A stretch of DNA of 64,000 nt, from contig JAAZBM010000011.1 of assembly GCA_012513815.1 (NCBI GenBank), positions 124,001-188,000 of the forward strand, given 5' to 3'. The position numbers and the translations under genes are program-made. The notes beneath the pieces were generated by a model. It saw only the letters and a program-made list of their open reading frames with translations, was not told where the DNA came from and made no database searches. The first letter of the stretch is position 1. Every line of letters starts with the position of its first letter. Below, in pieces: positions 44,855-53,660 of this stretch. The stretch is from Candidatus Sumerlaeota bacterium. GTDB lineage: Bacteria; Sumerlaeota; Sumerlaeia; Sumerlaeales; Sumerlaeaceae.

Positions 44855-47800
44855 CTACAAAACCTCCTCGGTGGCTGTCACCGTATCATCATCAATGTGC
44901 GCCTGAATACTCATGCGCTCAAGTGCTTTCTTATAATCAATCGGCATGACTTTGACGAAATTGCTCTCTTCGCTTTCCCAATGTTTGAGCATCATCGTGG
45001 CTTTTACGCTACCGGTCAAACGGCAGTGCTCCGACAGCAACTCTTTCAAGGTCGCCATGTCCTCCGCATTCAGCGGCTCCAAATCAACCATATCAAGATT
45101 GCAATGCGTATCGAATAACCCGGTCGCGTCGTAGACATAGGCCACGCCGCCACTCATACCTGCGGCAAAGTTGATGCCCGTGTTACCGAGCACGACAGCG
45201 ATTCCGCCCGTCATGTATTCGCAAGCATGATCACCCACGCCCTCGACTACCGCAGTCGCGCCCGAGTTGCGAACGCAGAACCGTTCGCCAACGATGCCAT
45301 TGACGAATACACGGCCACCGGTCGCGCCATACAACATGACGTTTCCGACAATCACCTGATTCTCCGCGAGATAGCGTGCCGCCGCAGGAGGACGAACCGC
45401 AATCTGGCCGCCGCTCATGCCCTTGCCAAGATAATCATTCGCGCCGCCCTCGACAAGCAAGCTGACGCCGTTCGCCAAGAACGCGCCGAGGCTTTGGCCA
45501 GCGATGCCTTGCATTTTCAGAGTAATCGTCCCATCCGGCAAACCCTTATAGCCGTACTTGCGAGCGATGTCGCCGCTCAGGCGTGTGCCAATCGCGCGGT
45601 TCGTATTGCGAATTTTCAACTCGCGCACAATCTTCTTGCCCGCATCAGCCGCCGCCATGAACTCATCAAGGTATTGGTCATCATAAGCATCGGCCGCTTG
45701 ACGCCATCCCTCGCGCTCGCAATGCTTTGGTTGTGACGCATGATTCGCGTCGTCAGCAAACAAACGGCTGAAGTCAAGTAACCGCTCCTTGCCTTGATGC
45801 TTTGCCGCATCGAACGACAGCCGCTCACTATGACCGACCATCTCGTCAATCGAACGAAAACCAAGAGATGCCATCTCTTCGCGGAACTCATGCGCAAGGA
45901 ATCGGAAGTAGTTGATGATGTGTTCCGGCTTGCCTTTGAAATTCGCACGAAGCTTTGAATTCTGCGTCGCGACACCAAGAGGACAAGTGTTCAGATGACA
46001 TTTACGCATCATGGCGCAACCGAGTGTCACCAACACAACCGTTGCGAAACCATATTCTTCCGCGCCAAGCAGTGTGGCAATCGCCAAGTCACGACCCGTC
46101 CGCAACTGACCATCCGTTTGCACACGAATGCGACCACGCAACCCATTACGACACAGCTGTTTGTGCGCTTCCGCAAGTCCCAACTCCCAAGGCAGTCCGA
46201 CATGTTTGACGGCAGTCAGCGGGGATGCCCCTGTGCCGCCGTCATGACCGGATATCAGCACCATATCCGCGCCGGCCTTTGCGACACCGGACGCGATGGT
46301 CCCTACGCCTGCCTCGGAGACTAACTTAACAGACACACGGGCGTTCTTGTTGACGCTCTTCAAGTCGTATATCAATTGCGCAAGGTCCTCAATCGAATAG
46401 ATGTCATGATGCGGCGGGGGCGAAATCAGCGTTACCCCTGTGGTCGTATGACGAACACGTGCAATCTCGACAGACACTTTGTGCCCGGGCAATTGCCCAC
46501 CCTCACCGGGCTTGGCGCCCTGTGCAACTTTGACTTGCAATTCATCCGCATTCACCAGATACTCATCCGTCACGCCAAAACGACCCGACGCAATTTGTTT
46601 GATGCGAGAACGCAAACAATTTCCTTCCGCATCGGAAACATAACGGCGAGGATCTTCGCCGCCCTCGCCACAGTTGCTCATACCGCCCAGACGATTCATC
46701 GCAATGGCGATTGTTTTGTGCGCTTCATCGCTCAGCGAGCCATACGACATCGCAGAGCACACGAACCGCTTGATGATGCTATCCTCTGATTCGACTTCGT
46801 CCAGCGGAACGGGAGTCCCCGGCACAAAGTCAAACAGACTTCGTAACGTGATATGCTGCGCGGCTTGTTCGTTGATTTCCGTCGAGAACAACTTATATTC
46901 CTCGTAGTTATTTCTCCGCACAGCCTGTTGCAGATGATATATCGCCGTGGGTGTGAACAGATGCGCTTCGCCGCCGTTCAAGACCTGATACTGTCCGCCA
47001 ACATCAAGCAGTGACGAGGCCAATTGACTATAAGCTTGCGCATGACGGCGATTGTAATCCGCGGCAAGCTCATCAAGCCCAATACCGCCAATCCTTGAAA
47101 CGGTGCTCGGGAAATAGTGTTCCATGATGTCGCTGCCAAGGCCGACAGCCTCGAATATCTGCGACCCGAAGAAGCTGCGAATCGTGGATATACCCATGCG
47201 GCTGAACGTTTTCAGCAATCCCTTTTTCACTGCGGTGATATAGTTGTCGATGGCGTCCGACGCATTGGTGTCATTCTCCAAGAAGCCGTTGTTTGCCATG
47301 TGCTGCACCGTGTCTAAGGCAACATACGGGCATATCGCATTCGTGCCAAACGCAATGAGCATCGCATAGTGGATGACCTCGCGCACCTCGCCTGTATCAG
47401 CGATGATGCCGACCATATTGCGGCGCCCCGAGCGAATCAAGTAATGATGCAGCCCGGACACAACCAACAACACCGGAATCGGAACTCGCTTCTCGTCAGC
47501 ATTTCTGTCGCTCAAGACAAGCACCGTGTTGCCCGCGCTGATTGCGGCGTCCGCTTGCGAGAATACGAAATCAATCGCCTTACGCAAGGCGTTACCGTCG
47601 CCATTCGCCGGAAACAGAATATCAATCGTCGCTGTCTTCAGACCTTTGACTTCTGACATGCAAATGCAGTCCAAATCTCCCGAAGTCAAAATCGGCTGCC
47701 GAAGCCGAAGCATGTTGCATTGCGATGGATCTTCCGCCAGAAGATTCCCCGAACGCCCAAGCCAGCTAAGCACGGACATTAACATTTCCTCGCGCAACGG

Positions 47801-49453
47801 GTCGATGGGTGGATTGGTGACTTGCGCAAACAGTTGCTTGAAGTATTCGAACAGCAATTGTGGACGCTTGCTCAAAACTGCAAGCGCAACATCATTACCC
47901 ATCGAACCAATCGGCTCCTGACCGAAGGAAGCCATCGGAGATATCAACAAATGCTCATCCTCGCGCGTGTAGCCATGCATTATCTGACGACGACGTAACA
48001 CAGTACTATCTTCTTCTGCACTAGATAGACTCGTATTGAACAACCCACGCAACGCGATATGATTATCATGAACCCAGTGACGATAAGGCTTGCGCCGAGA
48101 AAGAATCGATTTGACTTCCTTGTCGGGAACAATGCGATGCTCTTGCAAATCAATCAGAAACATGTTTCCGGCAATCAGACGCCCACTTCGAAGCACCTGC
48201 TCGGGAGGAAGATCCACCACACCAATCTCGCTAGCCATCACCACGAAACCGTCGCGTGTGACCTGATAACGACAGGGACGCAAACCATTACGATCCAGCG
48301 TTCCACCAATAAAGCGACCATCGCAAAACGTGAAGGCGGCGGGACCATCCCATGGCTCCATCACAGCACTGTGAAACTCGTAGAACGCCCGCTTGTCGCT
48401 GCTCATGTGAATCTTTTGTCCCCAAGCTTCGGGCACCATCATACACATGGCGTGCGGCAAACTGCGACCTGTGTGAACAAGCAATTCCAACGCGTTATCA
48501 AACATTCCGGAATCGCTGCCACGCTCATCAATAACCGGCTTGAACGCCTCGATGTCATCGCCCAACACATCGCTTTGCAAGCTACCCTCGCGCGAACGCA
48601 TCCGAAGAACGTTGCCGCGAATCGTGTTGATTTCGCCATTGTGGGCAACTAGACGAAACGGTTGCGCAAGCTGCCATGTCGGTAGCGTATTGGTGCTATA
48701 GCGCTGATGAACAAGCGCCATCGAACTCTCGAAATCCTCATCGGTCAAGTCGGGATAATACGTGCGCAACTGCCGACCGGTAAGCATTCCTTTATACACG
48801 ATTGTTTTCGAAGAGAAACTGCAAACATAAAACTGACTGACATCCATGTCGTCAAATGTGCTCAACGACTTCTCCGCCAAACGCCGAGCAACACAGAGTT
48901 TGCTCTCAAACCGTTTGCTGCCCAAATCATTGGCGACAAACAACTGTTTGATGACGGGCATCGTGGACAACGCAAGATCACCCAGACCATCACTGTTAAT
49001 CGGGACATCGCGCCATCCCAGAAAACCAAGCCCACAGGACATGACCGCAATTTCCAATTCTTCGATGCAACGCTTCTGAGCCACGTCATTCACCGGCAAA
49101 AACACCATGGCAACCCCATAGTCGCCATATGCCGGAAGCGTCATTTGCCCCTTGCAGACTTTTCTGAAAAACTTATCCGGGATGCCAACCATCAGACCGG
49201 CGCCATCGCCCGTGACATTGTCGCCACCGAGCGCGCCACGATGCTCGAGATTCACTAACACCGACAGCGACTGCTCAATCAGACTGTGCCGCGCGACATT
49301 ATCAAGATGCGCCAACAGCCCGACGCCACAGGCATCATGTTCGCTCGCGTCTAAGTACAGGTTCTCGTTCAGCGGAAATCCGGCCGCATTGGTTCGGACA
49401 CCAAGCTCCGATAAAGGTTGCGCCGCGATGTGATTCTTTACAATTCTCTCCAT
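44855..49453 (-). CDS. gltB: Glutamate synthase large subunit
   Basis: A propeptide of about 41 residues precedes the catalytic Cys in ACGVGLLAHLDN. The glutaminase domain follows (EHRGALGGDNVTGDGAGLM). The FMN-binding synthase barrel has SISPPPHHDIYS-type ISPPPHHDIYSIEDLAQLI. Its 3Fe-4S cysteines are in CAMMRKCHLNTCPLGVAT, and a glycine-rich beta-helix ends the protein (GGANDYLGKGMSGGQIAV). It converts glutamine and 2-oxoglutarate to two glutamates. It is 1,532 aa and lies downstream of glnN on the same strand, separated by 106 bp that hold a hairpin. Confidence 0.98.
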   Translation of the reverse strand: MERIVKNHIAAQPLSELGVRTNAAGFPLNENLYLDASEHDACGVGLLAHLDNVARHSLIEQSLSVLVNLEHRGALGGDNVTGDGAGLMVGIPDKFFRKVCKGQMTLPAYGDYGVAMVFLPVNDVAQKRCIEELEIAVMSCGLGFLGWRDVPINSDGLGDLALSTMPVIKQLFVANDLGSKRFESKLCVARRLAEKSLSTFDDMDVSQFYVCSFSSKTIVYKGMLTGRQLRTYYPDLTDEDFESSMALVHQRYSTNTLPTWQLAQPFRLVAHNGEINTIRGNVLRMRSREGSLQSDVLGDDIEAFKPVIDERGSDSGMFDNALELLVHTGRSLPHAMCMMVPEAWGQKIHMSSDKRAFYEFHSAVMEPWDGPAAFTFCDGRFIGGTLDRNGLRPCRYQVTRDGFVVMASEIGVVDLPPEQVLRSGRLIAGNMFLIDLQEHRIVPDKEVKSILSRRKPYRHWVHDNHIALRGLFNTSLSSAEEDSTVLRRRQIMHGYTREDEHLLISPMASFGQEPIGSMGNDVALAVLSKRPQLLFEYFKQLFAQVTNPPIDPLREEMLMSVLSWLGRSGNLLAEDPSQCNMLRLRQPILTSGDLDCICMSEVKGLKTATIDILFPANGDGNALRKAIDFVFSQADAAISAGNTVLVLSDRNADEKRVPIPVLLVVSGLHHYLIRSGRRNMVGIIADTGEVREVIHYAMLIAFGTNAICPYVALDTVQHMANNGFLENDTNASDAIDNYITAVKKGLLKTFSRMGISTIRSFFGSQIFEAVGLGSDIMEHYFPSTVSRIGGIGLDELAADYNRRHAQAYSQLASSLLDVGGQYQVLNGGEAHLFTPTAIYHLQQAVRRNNYEEYKLFSTEINEQAAQHITLRSLFDFVPGTPVPLDEVESEDSIIKRFVCSAMSYGSLSDEAHKTIAIAMNRLGGMSNCGEGGEDPRRYVSDAEGNCLRSRIKQIASGRFGVTDEYLVNADELQVKVAQGAKPGEGGQLPGHKVSVEIARVRHTTTGVTLISPPPHHDIYSIEDLAQLIYDLKSVNKNARVSVKLVSEAGVGTIASGVAKAGADMVLISGHDGGTGASPLTAVKHVGLPWELGLAEAHKQLCRNGLRGRIRVQTDGQLRTGRDLAIATLLGAEEYGFATVVLVTLGCAMMRKCHLNTCPLGVATQNSKLRANFKGKPEHIINYFRFLAHEFREEMASLGFRSIDEMVGHSERLSFDAAKHQGKERLLDFSRLFADDANHASQPKHCEREGWRQAADAYDDQYLDEFMAAADAGKKIVRELKIRNTNRAIGTRLSGDIARKYGYKGLPDGTITLKMQGIAGQSLGAFLANGVSLLVEGGANDYLGKGMSGGQIAVRPPAAARYLAENQVIVGNVMLYGATGGRVFVNGIVGERFCVRNSGATAVVEGVGDHACEYMTGGIAVVLGNTGINFAAGMSGGVAYVYDATGLFDTHCNLDMVDLEPLNAEDMATLKELLSEHCRLTGSVKATMMLKHWESEESNFVKVMPIDYKKALERMSIQAHIDDDTVTATEEVL

Positions 49454-49494
49454 GATTCATCCTTTCACTACGCCGGAATACAGCGTATATACAC

Positions 49495-49532
49495 GGCGGA
49501 GATAACCTGTCATATCACAGATTATCTCCGCC
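49495..49532 (-). promoter_or_regulatory. Long hairpin between glnN and gltB
   Basis: GGCGGAGATAA (49495-49505) pairs perfectly with 49522-49532. After one mismatch a further 4 bp close around a 6-nt loop. Neither strand has a T-run after it, so it is not a standard terminator. It could be a processing or stability element that sets glnN and gltB mRNA levels, or a protein site. Confidence 0.5.
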
Positions 49533-49559
49533 ACAATCAAGCTGATATTTGTTTGGATT

Positions 49560-51698
49560 TTACTTTTTGAACATCATGTCCGCATAAGTCGGCAGCGGCC
49601 ACAGTGTGCTGTCGATGATTGATTCCATATCGTCAACGACTTCGCGCAACGCGTTCATCGCGGGGATTACCTTGTCTCGATAATCGTAAGCGGCAGCCGT
49701 ACCCTTCTTGCTCTCGGCCTTGGCATGGGCGTCGACGAGCGTATCAATACGCTGCGAGATCGTCTCAATTCCACCCGACACCTTGCCCAGACGCTCAATC
49801 ATCGCGTTATTGTTGAACCCACATTGCACCATCGCGTTGACTGACTTCGCGAGCTTGCCCGCATAGTTGGTCAGTGTCGGCAAGAACTGGCGCTTGGCCA
49901 TATAGATGCTCGCCTCGGCTTCGATGTTGATTGTCTTGGCGTATTGCTCCATCAGGATTTCGTAACGGGCACGCATTTCCTCGGGCGACAGAACGCCGTA
50001 CCTCGCAAGCACGGTCGCGTTCTCCGGATCCAAAAAGCGTTCAATCGATTCGACCGTATCCTTCAGATTCGGTAACCCGCGCTTCTCGGCTTCGCGCACC
50101 CAAGTATCACTGTAGTTATCGCCGTTGAAGATGATACGTTCGTGCTTCTTCGCATAGCTGTTGAGAAGCTTCTGAACTTGCGCCGGTAACGTCGGCTTGC
50201 CCGCAAACTTTTCAAGTTCATCGGACATCTCACTCAGAACATCAGCGACAATCGTGTTCAAAACATAGTTGGGGCCACTGAGCGATTGCGAGCTGCCCGG
50301 CATACGGAACTCGAATTTGTTTCCGGTGAAGGCAAACGGCGAAGTTCTGTTGCGGTCTGTGCAATCCTGCGGCAACGGCGGAAGCGTGTTGACGCCAAGC
50401 TGAAGCAGACCCGCATGTTTCGACCCTTTGACGCCACCATTCTTAATCTGCTGGAAAATGTCATTCAACTGATCGCCAAGGAAAATCGAGATAATCGCAG
50501 GCGGCGCTTCGTTCGCGCCAAGACGGTGGTCATTGCCCGCCGAAGCAACCGTGCACCGCAATAGCGACGCGTACTTGTCAACTGCACGGATAACGGCAAA
50601 CAGGAACACCAAGAACTTCATGTTCTCATGCGGCGACTCGCCGGGATTCAACAGGTTCTGCCCATCATCAGTCAGCAACGACCAGTTATTATGCTTCCCG
50701 GAACCATTCACACCCGCGAACGGTTTCTCGTGCAACAGGCAAACGAAATTGTGACGACGCGCCACCTTCTGCATCGTCTCCATCGTCATCTGATTATGAT
50801 CGACGGCAACATTGACCGTTTCGAACAATGGCGCAATCTCGTACTGCGAAGGCGCAACCTCATTGTGCTGCGTCTTGGCACCAATTCCAAGATGCCACAA
50901 CGTCCGATTCAAATCATCCATGAAAGTCGCGACACGCTCGTGCAAATTACCAAAGTAGTGGTCTTCCATCTCCTGACCCTTGGGTGCCGGAGCACCAAAC
51001 AGAGTGCGGCCGGTCAATTGCAAATCAATGCGCTGCTCGTAATACTTTCGATCAATCAGGAAATACTCTTGCTCACCGCCCATTGTCGGATAAACGCGAT
51101 GTGTTGTGGTATTGCCCAGAATCCGCAACATACGAACGGCCTGCTTGTTCACAACATCCATCGAACGCAACAACGGCATCTTCTTGTCAAGTGTTTCGCC
51201 ATTGTACGAACAAAAGAAACTCGGAATCGCGAGGCTAACATTCTCACCATCTTTCTTGACAAACACCGGCGAGGTGCAGTCCCAAGCCGTGTAGCCGCGA
51301 GCCTCAAAGGTCGCACGCAAACCACCACTCGGGAAGCTCGACGCATCAGGCTCGCCCATCGTCAATGACTTTCCGCTGAATTCCATAATAACGTGGCCAT
51401 TCAAATCCGGCGTAATAAAGGCATCTTGCTTCTCGGCGGTCTGTCCGGTCATCGGCTGGAACCAGTGACTATAGTGGGTCGCCCCAAAGCCAAGCGCCCA
51501 GTCCTTCATAGCGTTCGCAACGACATCCGCGATAGATGGATCAATCGCCAAACCTTCCTCTATGGAACGACGCAAAGATTGATAAATCTTTTTTGGCAAA
51601 CGCTCACGCATAATATTGTCTGTAAAAACATACTTTCCAAAACTGGAGAGGACATCCTCTTGTTTGCAACTTTCGCTAGGAATGTCAACCTGTTTCAT
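49560..51698 (-). CDS. glnN: Type III glutamine synthetase
   Basis: The large GlnN class (about 700 aa) is marked by DVVANAMKDWALGFGATHYSHWFQPMTG. Further matches are GEPDASSFPSGGLRATFEARGYTAWD, MGGEQEYFLID, KTQHNEVAPSQYEIAP and VNGSGKHNNWSL. It makes glutamine from glutamate, ammonia and ATP. I start it at ATG 51698, with AGGAG ten bases upstream, giving 712 aa. It has a -24/-12-type promoter 50-70 bp upstream and is followed by gltBD and carBA. No type I glnA is in the window. Confidence 0.97.
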   Translation of the reverse strand: MKQVDIPSESCKQEDVLSSFGKYVFTDNIMRERLPKKIYQSLRRSIEEGLAIDPSIADVVANAMKDWALGFGATHYSHWFQPMTGQTAEKQDAFITPDLNGHVIMEFSGKSLTMGEPDASSFPSGGLRATFEARGYTAWDCTSPVFVKKDGENVSLAIPSFFCSYNGETLDKKMPLLRSMDVVNKQAVRMLRILGNTTTHRVYPTMGGEQEYFLIDRKYYEQRIDLQLTGRTLFGAPAPKGQEMEDHYFGNLHERVATFMDDLNRTLWHLGIGAKTQHNEVAPSQYEIAPLFETVNVAVDHNQMTMETMQKVARRHNFVCLLHEKPFAGVNGSGKHNNWSLLTDDGQNLLNPGESPHENMKFLVFLFAVIRAVDKYASLLRCTVASAGNDHRLGANEAPPAIISIFLGDQLNDIFQQIKNGGVKGSKHAGLLQLGVNTLPPLPQDCTDRNRTSPFAFTGNKFEFRMPGSSQSLSGPNYVLNTIVADVLSEMSDELEKFAGKPTLPAQVQKLLNSYAKKHERIIFNGDNYSDTWVREAEKRGLPNLKDTVESIERFLDPENATVLARYGVLSPEEMRARYEILMEQYAKTINIEAEASIYMAKRQFLPTLTNYAGKLAKSVNAMVQCGFNNNAMIERLGKVSGGIETISQRIDTLVDAHAKAESKKGTAAAYDYRDKVIPAMNALREVVDDMESIIDSTLWPLPTYADMMFKK

Positions 51699-51753
51699 TA
51701 TTTTATAGCTCCTGTTTCTAAAATGACGCCTTTCGCGTACCGAAGGTGTTAGA

Positions 51754-51770
51754 GCAAAAAGTATGCCAAA
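51754..51770 (-). promoter_or_regulatory. Sigma-54-type -24/-12 promoter of glnN
   Basis: On the minus strand TTGGCATACTTTTTGCT has GG (51767-51766) and GC (51755-51754) exactly 10 bases apart. It matches the consensus YTGGCAC-N5-TTGCW except for one base in the -24 box. The predicted start is near 51742, about 44 bases before the glnN ATG. The divergent neighbour encodes a sigma-54 activator. Confidence 0.75.
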
Positions 51771-51840
51771 ACCGCAATTCCGCTCTCTGCCTACAGTTCG
51801 TCGATTCTTAACGACAAATAACACTCCACTACACTTTTAT

Positions 51841-51873
51841 TTGACACATTATTGTGCTAAATTAGCAATTTCA
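51841..51873. promoter_or_regulatory. Palindrome, candidate enhancer site, between glnN and its regulator
   Basis: TGCTAAATTAGCA (51855-51867) is a perfect 13-bp palindrome about 119 bases upstream of the predicted glnN start, a typical enhancer distance. With flanks it reads TTGTGCTAAATTAGCAATT. It resembles the second site upstream of the sigma-factor gene. A perfect TTGACA (51841-51846) lies beside it on the plus strand and may be a -35 box of the regulator, though its -10 is poor. The remaining stretch to 52021 is AT-rich and non-coding. Confidence 0.5.
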
Positions 51874-52021
51874 GCTGTTCAATTGTATTTTATTATTTTT
51901 TTTGCCGTTCGCAGCCCCATTATTTCTAAGGATTAGAACTTTATGTACTTTTCGAATAACATCAATTACATATTTGTACTTATTTGCAAGAATCTCAAAA
52001 AGGAAACATTTTTGTATCAAT

Positions 52022-53593
52022 ATGGACTTCGACCTGACATCACTCAACAATGAACAACATCAACTGCTGGCGCAGATTGCGTTGCATCTCGCACAGGCGG
52101 AATCGGCGGATGAAGCGCTCGCGCAAGTGATCGAATGGCTCGACACGCTCTGTGATTTGCGCCGTGGCGTCATTTCCTTAATTGATGAAGTCGACCACGA
52201 ACTCAAGGCAGAAATCACGGCCAGCAGCGTATCCCCCATTGCGGGGCGCCGCATGAGATATCGTCCCGGCGAAGGTATCACCGGGCAAGTCTTCGCGACG
52301 GGCAAGGCGTTGTTTGTGCCTGACCTCTCGAAAGATGAGCGCTTCCTGAATCGCTCGGGGATGCGCCGCGAGACGACACACGAGGGCGCCGTCTCGTTTT
52401 TCTGTGTTCCCGTCCTCTATCACGCGACGGTACTGGGCACCATGGGCGGAGACAAACAAGCGGCACTGATTGCGGACCCGGACATGGAATTAAGTTTCTT
52501 GCAGATGGTCGCGGCTCTCATCGCGCCTTTCGTTCGCCGCAAACAACTGGAGAATCAGATGCTTGCCTACAGAAGAGCGCGGCAGCCAGGCGGAGCGTTT
52601 ACTCGCTTGACGGGGCGGTCGACAAAGCTCCTTGATGTTGAACGGCTCATCACCACTGTGGCCCACGCAAACACGCTTGTGCTTATCACCGGCGAAACGG
52701 GAACGGGCAAAAGCGTCGCGGCGGAAGCATTGCATATGCTCAGCCCCAGATCAAAACAGCCTTTTATCGAAATCAACTGCGGAGCGATTCCGGAAAACCT
52801 GATTGAAAGCGAGTTGTTCGGGCACGAACGCGGAGCGTTCACCGGAGCGATTCAGCGGCACTTAGGAGTCTTTGAGCGGGCAGGCGAAGGAACCGTGTTC
52901 CTCGATGAAGTCGGCGAGTTGCCACTTCCGGCGCAAACAAGACTTCTGCGTGTGTTGCAAAAAGGAGAGTTCGAGCGAGTCGGCGGAACGGAAACAATCC
53001 ACATCAAAGCGCGTATCATCGCCGCGACGAACCGCAATCTGCGGGACGCCGTAGACCAAGGAATCTTCAGAGCCGACCTGTTCTACAGACTTCATGTTTT
53101 TCCCATTCAGATGCCGTCGCTGCGCGAACGTGGAGCCGCGGACATCACGTTACTCGCGGATATGTTTGCCCAGAAGTTCGCGCTAAGCATGGGCAAGACA
53201 ATCACGCGCATCAGCAAGAGTGCCACTGAGATGTTGACCTCGTACAACTGGCCGGGCAACATTCGTGAATTGGAAAACGCGATTGAGCGCAGTGTTGTTC
53301 TTAGCGAAGATGGAATCATTCACGGATGGCATCTACCGGCGACGCTGCAAGGCGCAGTCGCAAGACCGCACACGCCACGCTCCGAAGACAGTTTCATCGA
53401 CTTCGACAAGATGGTCAAAAATCTCGAAGTCGACCTTATCAACGAAGCGATGACTGCGACTCGCGGAAATCAGACGTTAGCGGCGGAAAGACTCGGTATC
53501 ACGAAGCGTATCATCCAGTATAAAATCGCGCAGTATGGCATCGATTGGCGGGCGTTCAGAAAACATACCAGAACACGAAAAGATGAACAATAG
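52022..53593 (+). CDS. Sigma-54-dependent activator with GAF sensor (NifA/FhlA-like)
   Basis: A GAF domain at about 20-185 (LRRGVISLIDEVDHELKAE, FFCVPVLYHATVLGTMGGD) replaces the phospho-receiver of NtrC. The AAA+ domain has Walker A GETGTGKS (about 223), the sigma-54 contact loop GAFTGA (about 270), Walker B GTVFLDEVGEL (about 290) and the arginine-finger region FRADLFYRL. A Fis-type helix-turn-helix ends it (NQTLAAERLGITKRIIQYKI, about 480-505). Start ATG 52022 lacks a good ribosome site; it is 523 aa. It is divergent from glnN, which carries a matching promoter, so control of nitrogen assimilation is the likely role. Confidence 0.93.
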   Translation: MDFDLTSLNNEQHQLLAQIALHLAQAESADEALAQVIEWLDTLCDLRRGVISLIDEVDHELKAEITASSVSPIAGRRMRYRPGEGITGQVFATGKALFVPDLSKDERFLNRSGMRRETTHEGAVSFFCVPVLYHATVLGTMGGDKQAALIADPDMELSFLQMVAALIAPFVRRKQLENQMLAYRRARQPGGAFTRLTGRSTKLLDVERLITTVAHANTLVLITGETGTGKSVAAEALHMLSPRSKQPFIEINCGAIPENLIESELFGHERGAFTGAIQRHLGVFERAGEGTVFLDEVGELPLPAQTRLLRVLQKGEFERVGGTETIHIKARIIAATNRNLRDAVDQGIFRADLFYRLHVFPIQMPSLRERGAADITLLADMFAQKFALSMGKTITRISKSATEMLTSYNWPGNIRELENAIERSVVLSEDGIIHGWHLPATLQGAVARPHTPRSEDSFIDFDKMVKNLEVDLINEAMTATRGNQTLAAERLGITKRIIQYKIAQYGIDWRAFRKHTRTRKDEQ

Positions 53594-53660
53594 CCATGAT
53601 ATCACACGTCCTTTTTTGTACACTATTATGAGAATCCATCATCCATAAACACCGGAAACA

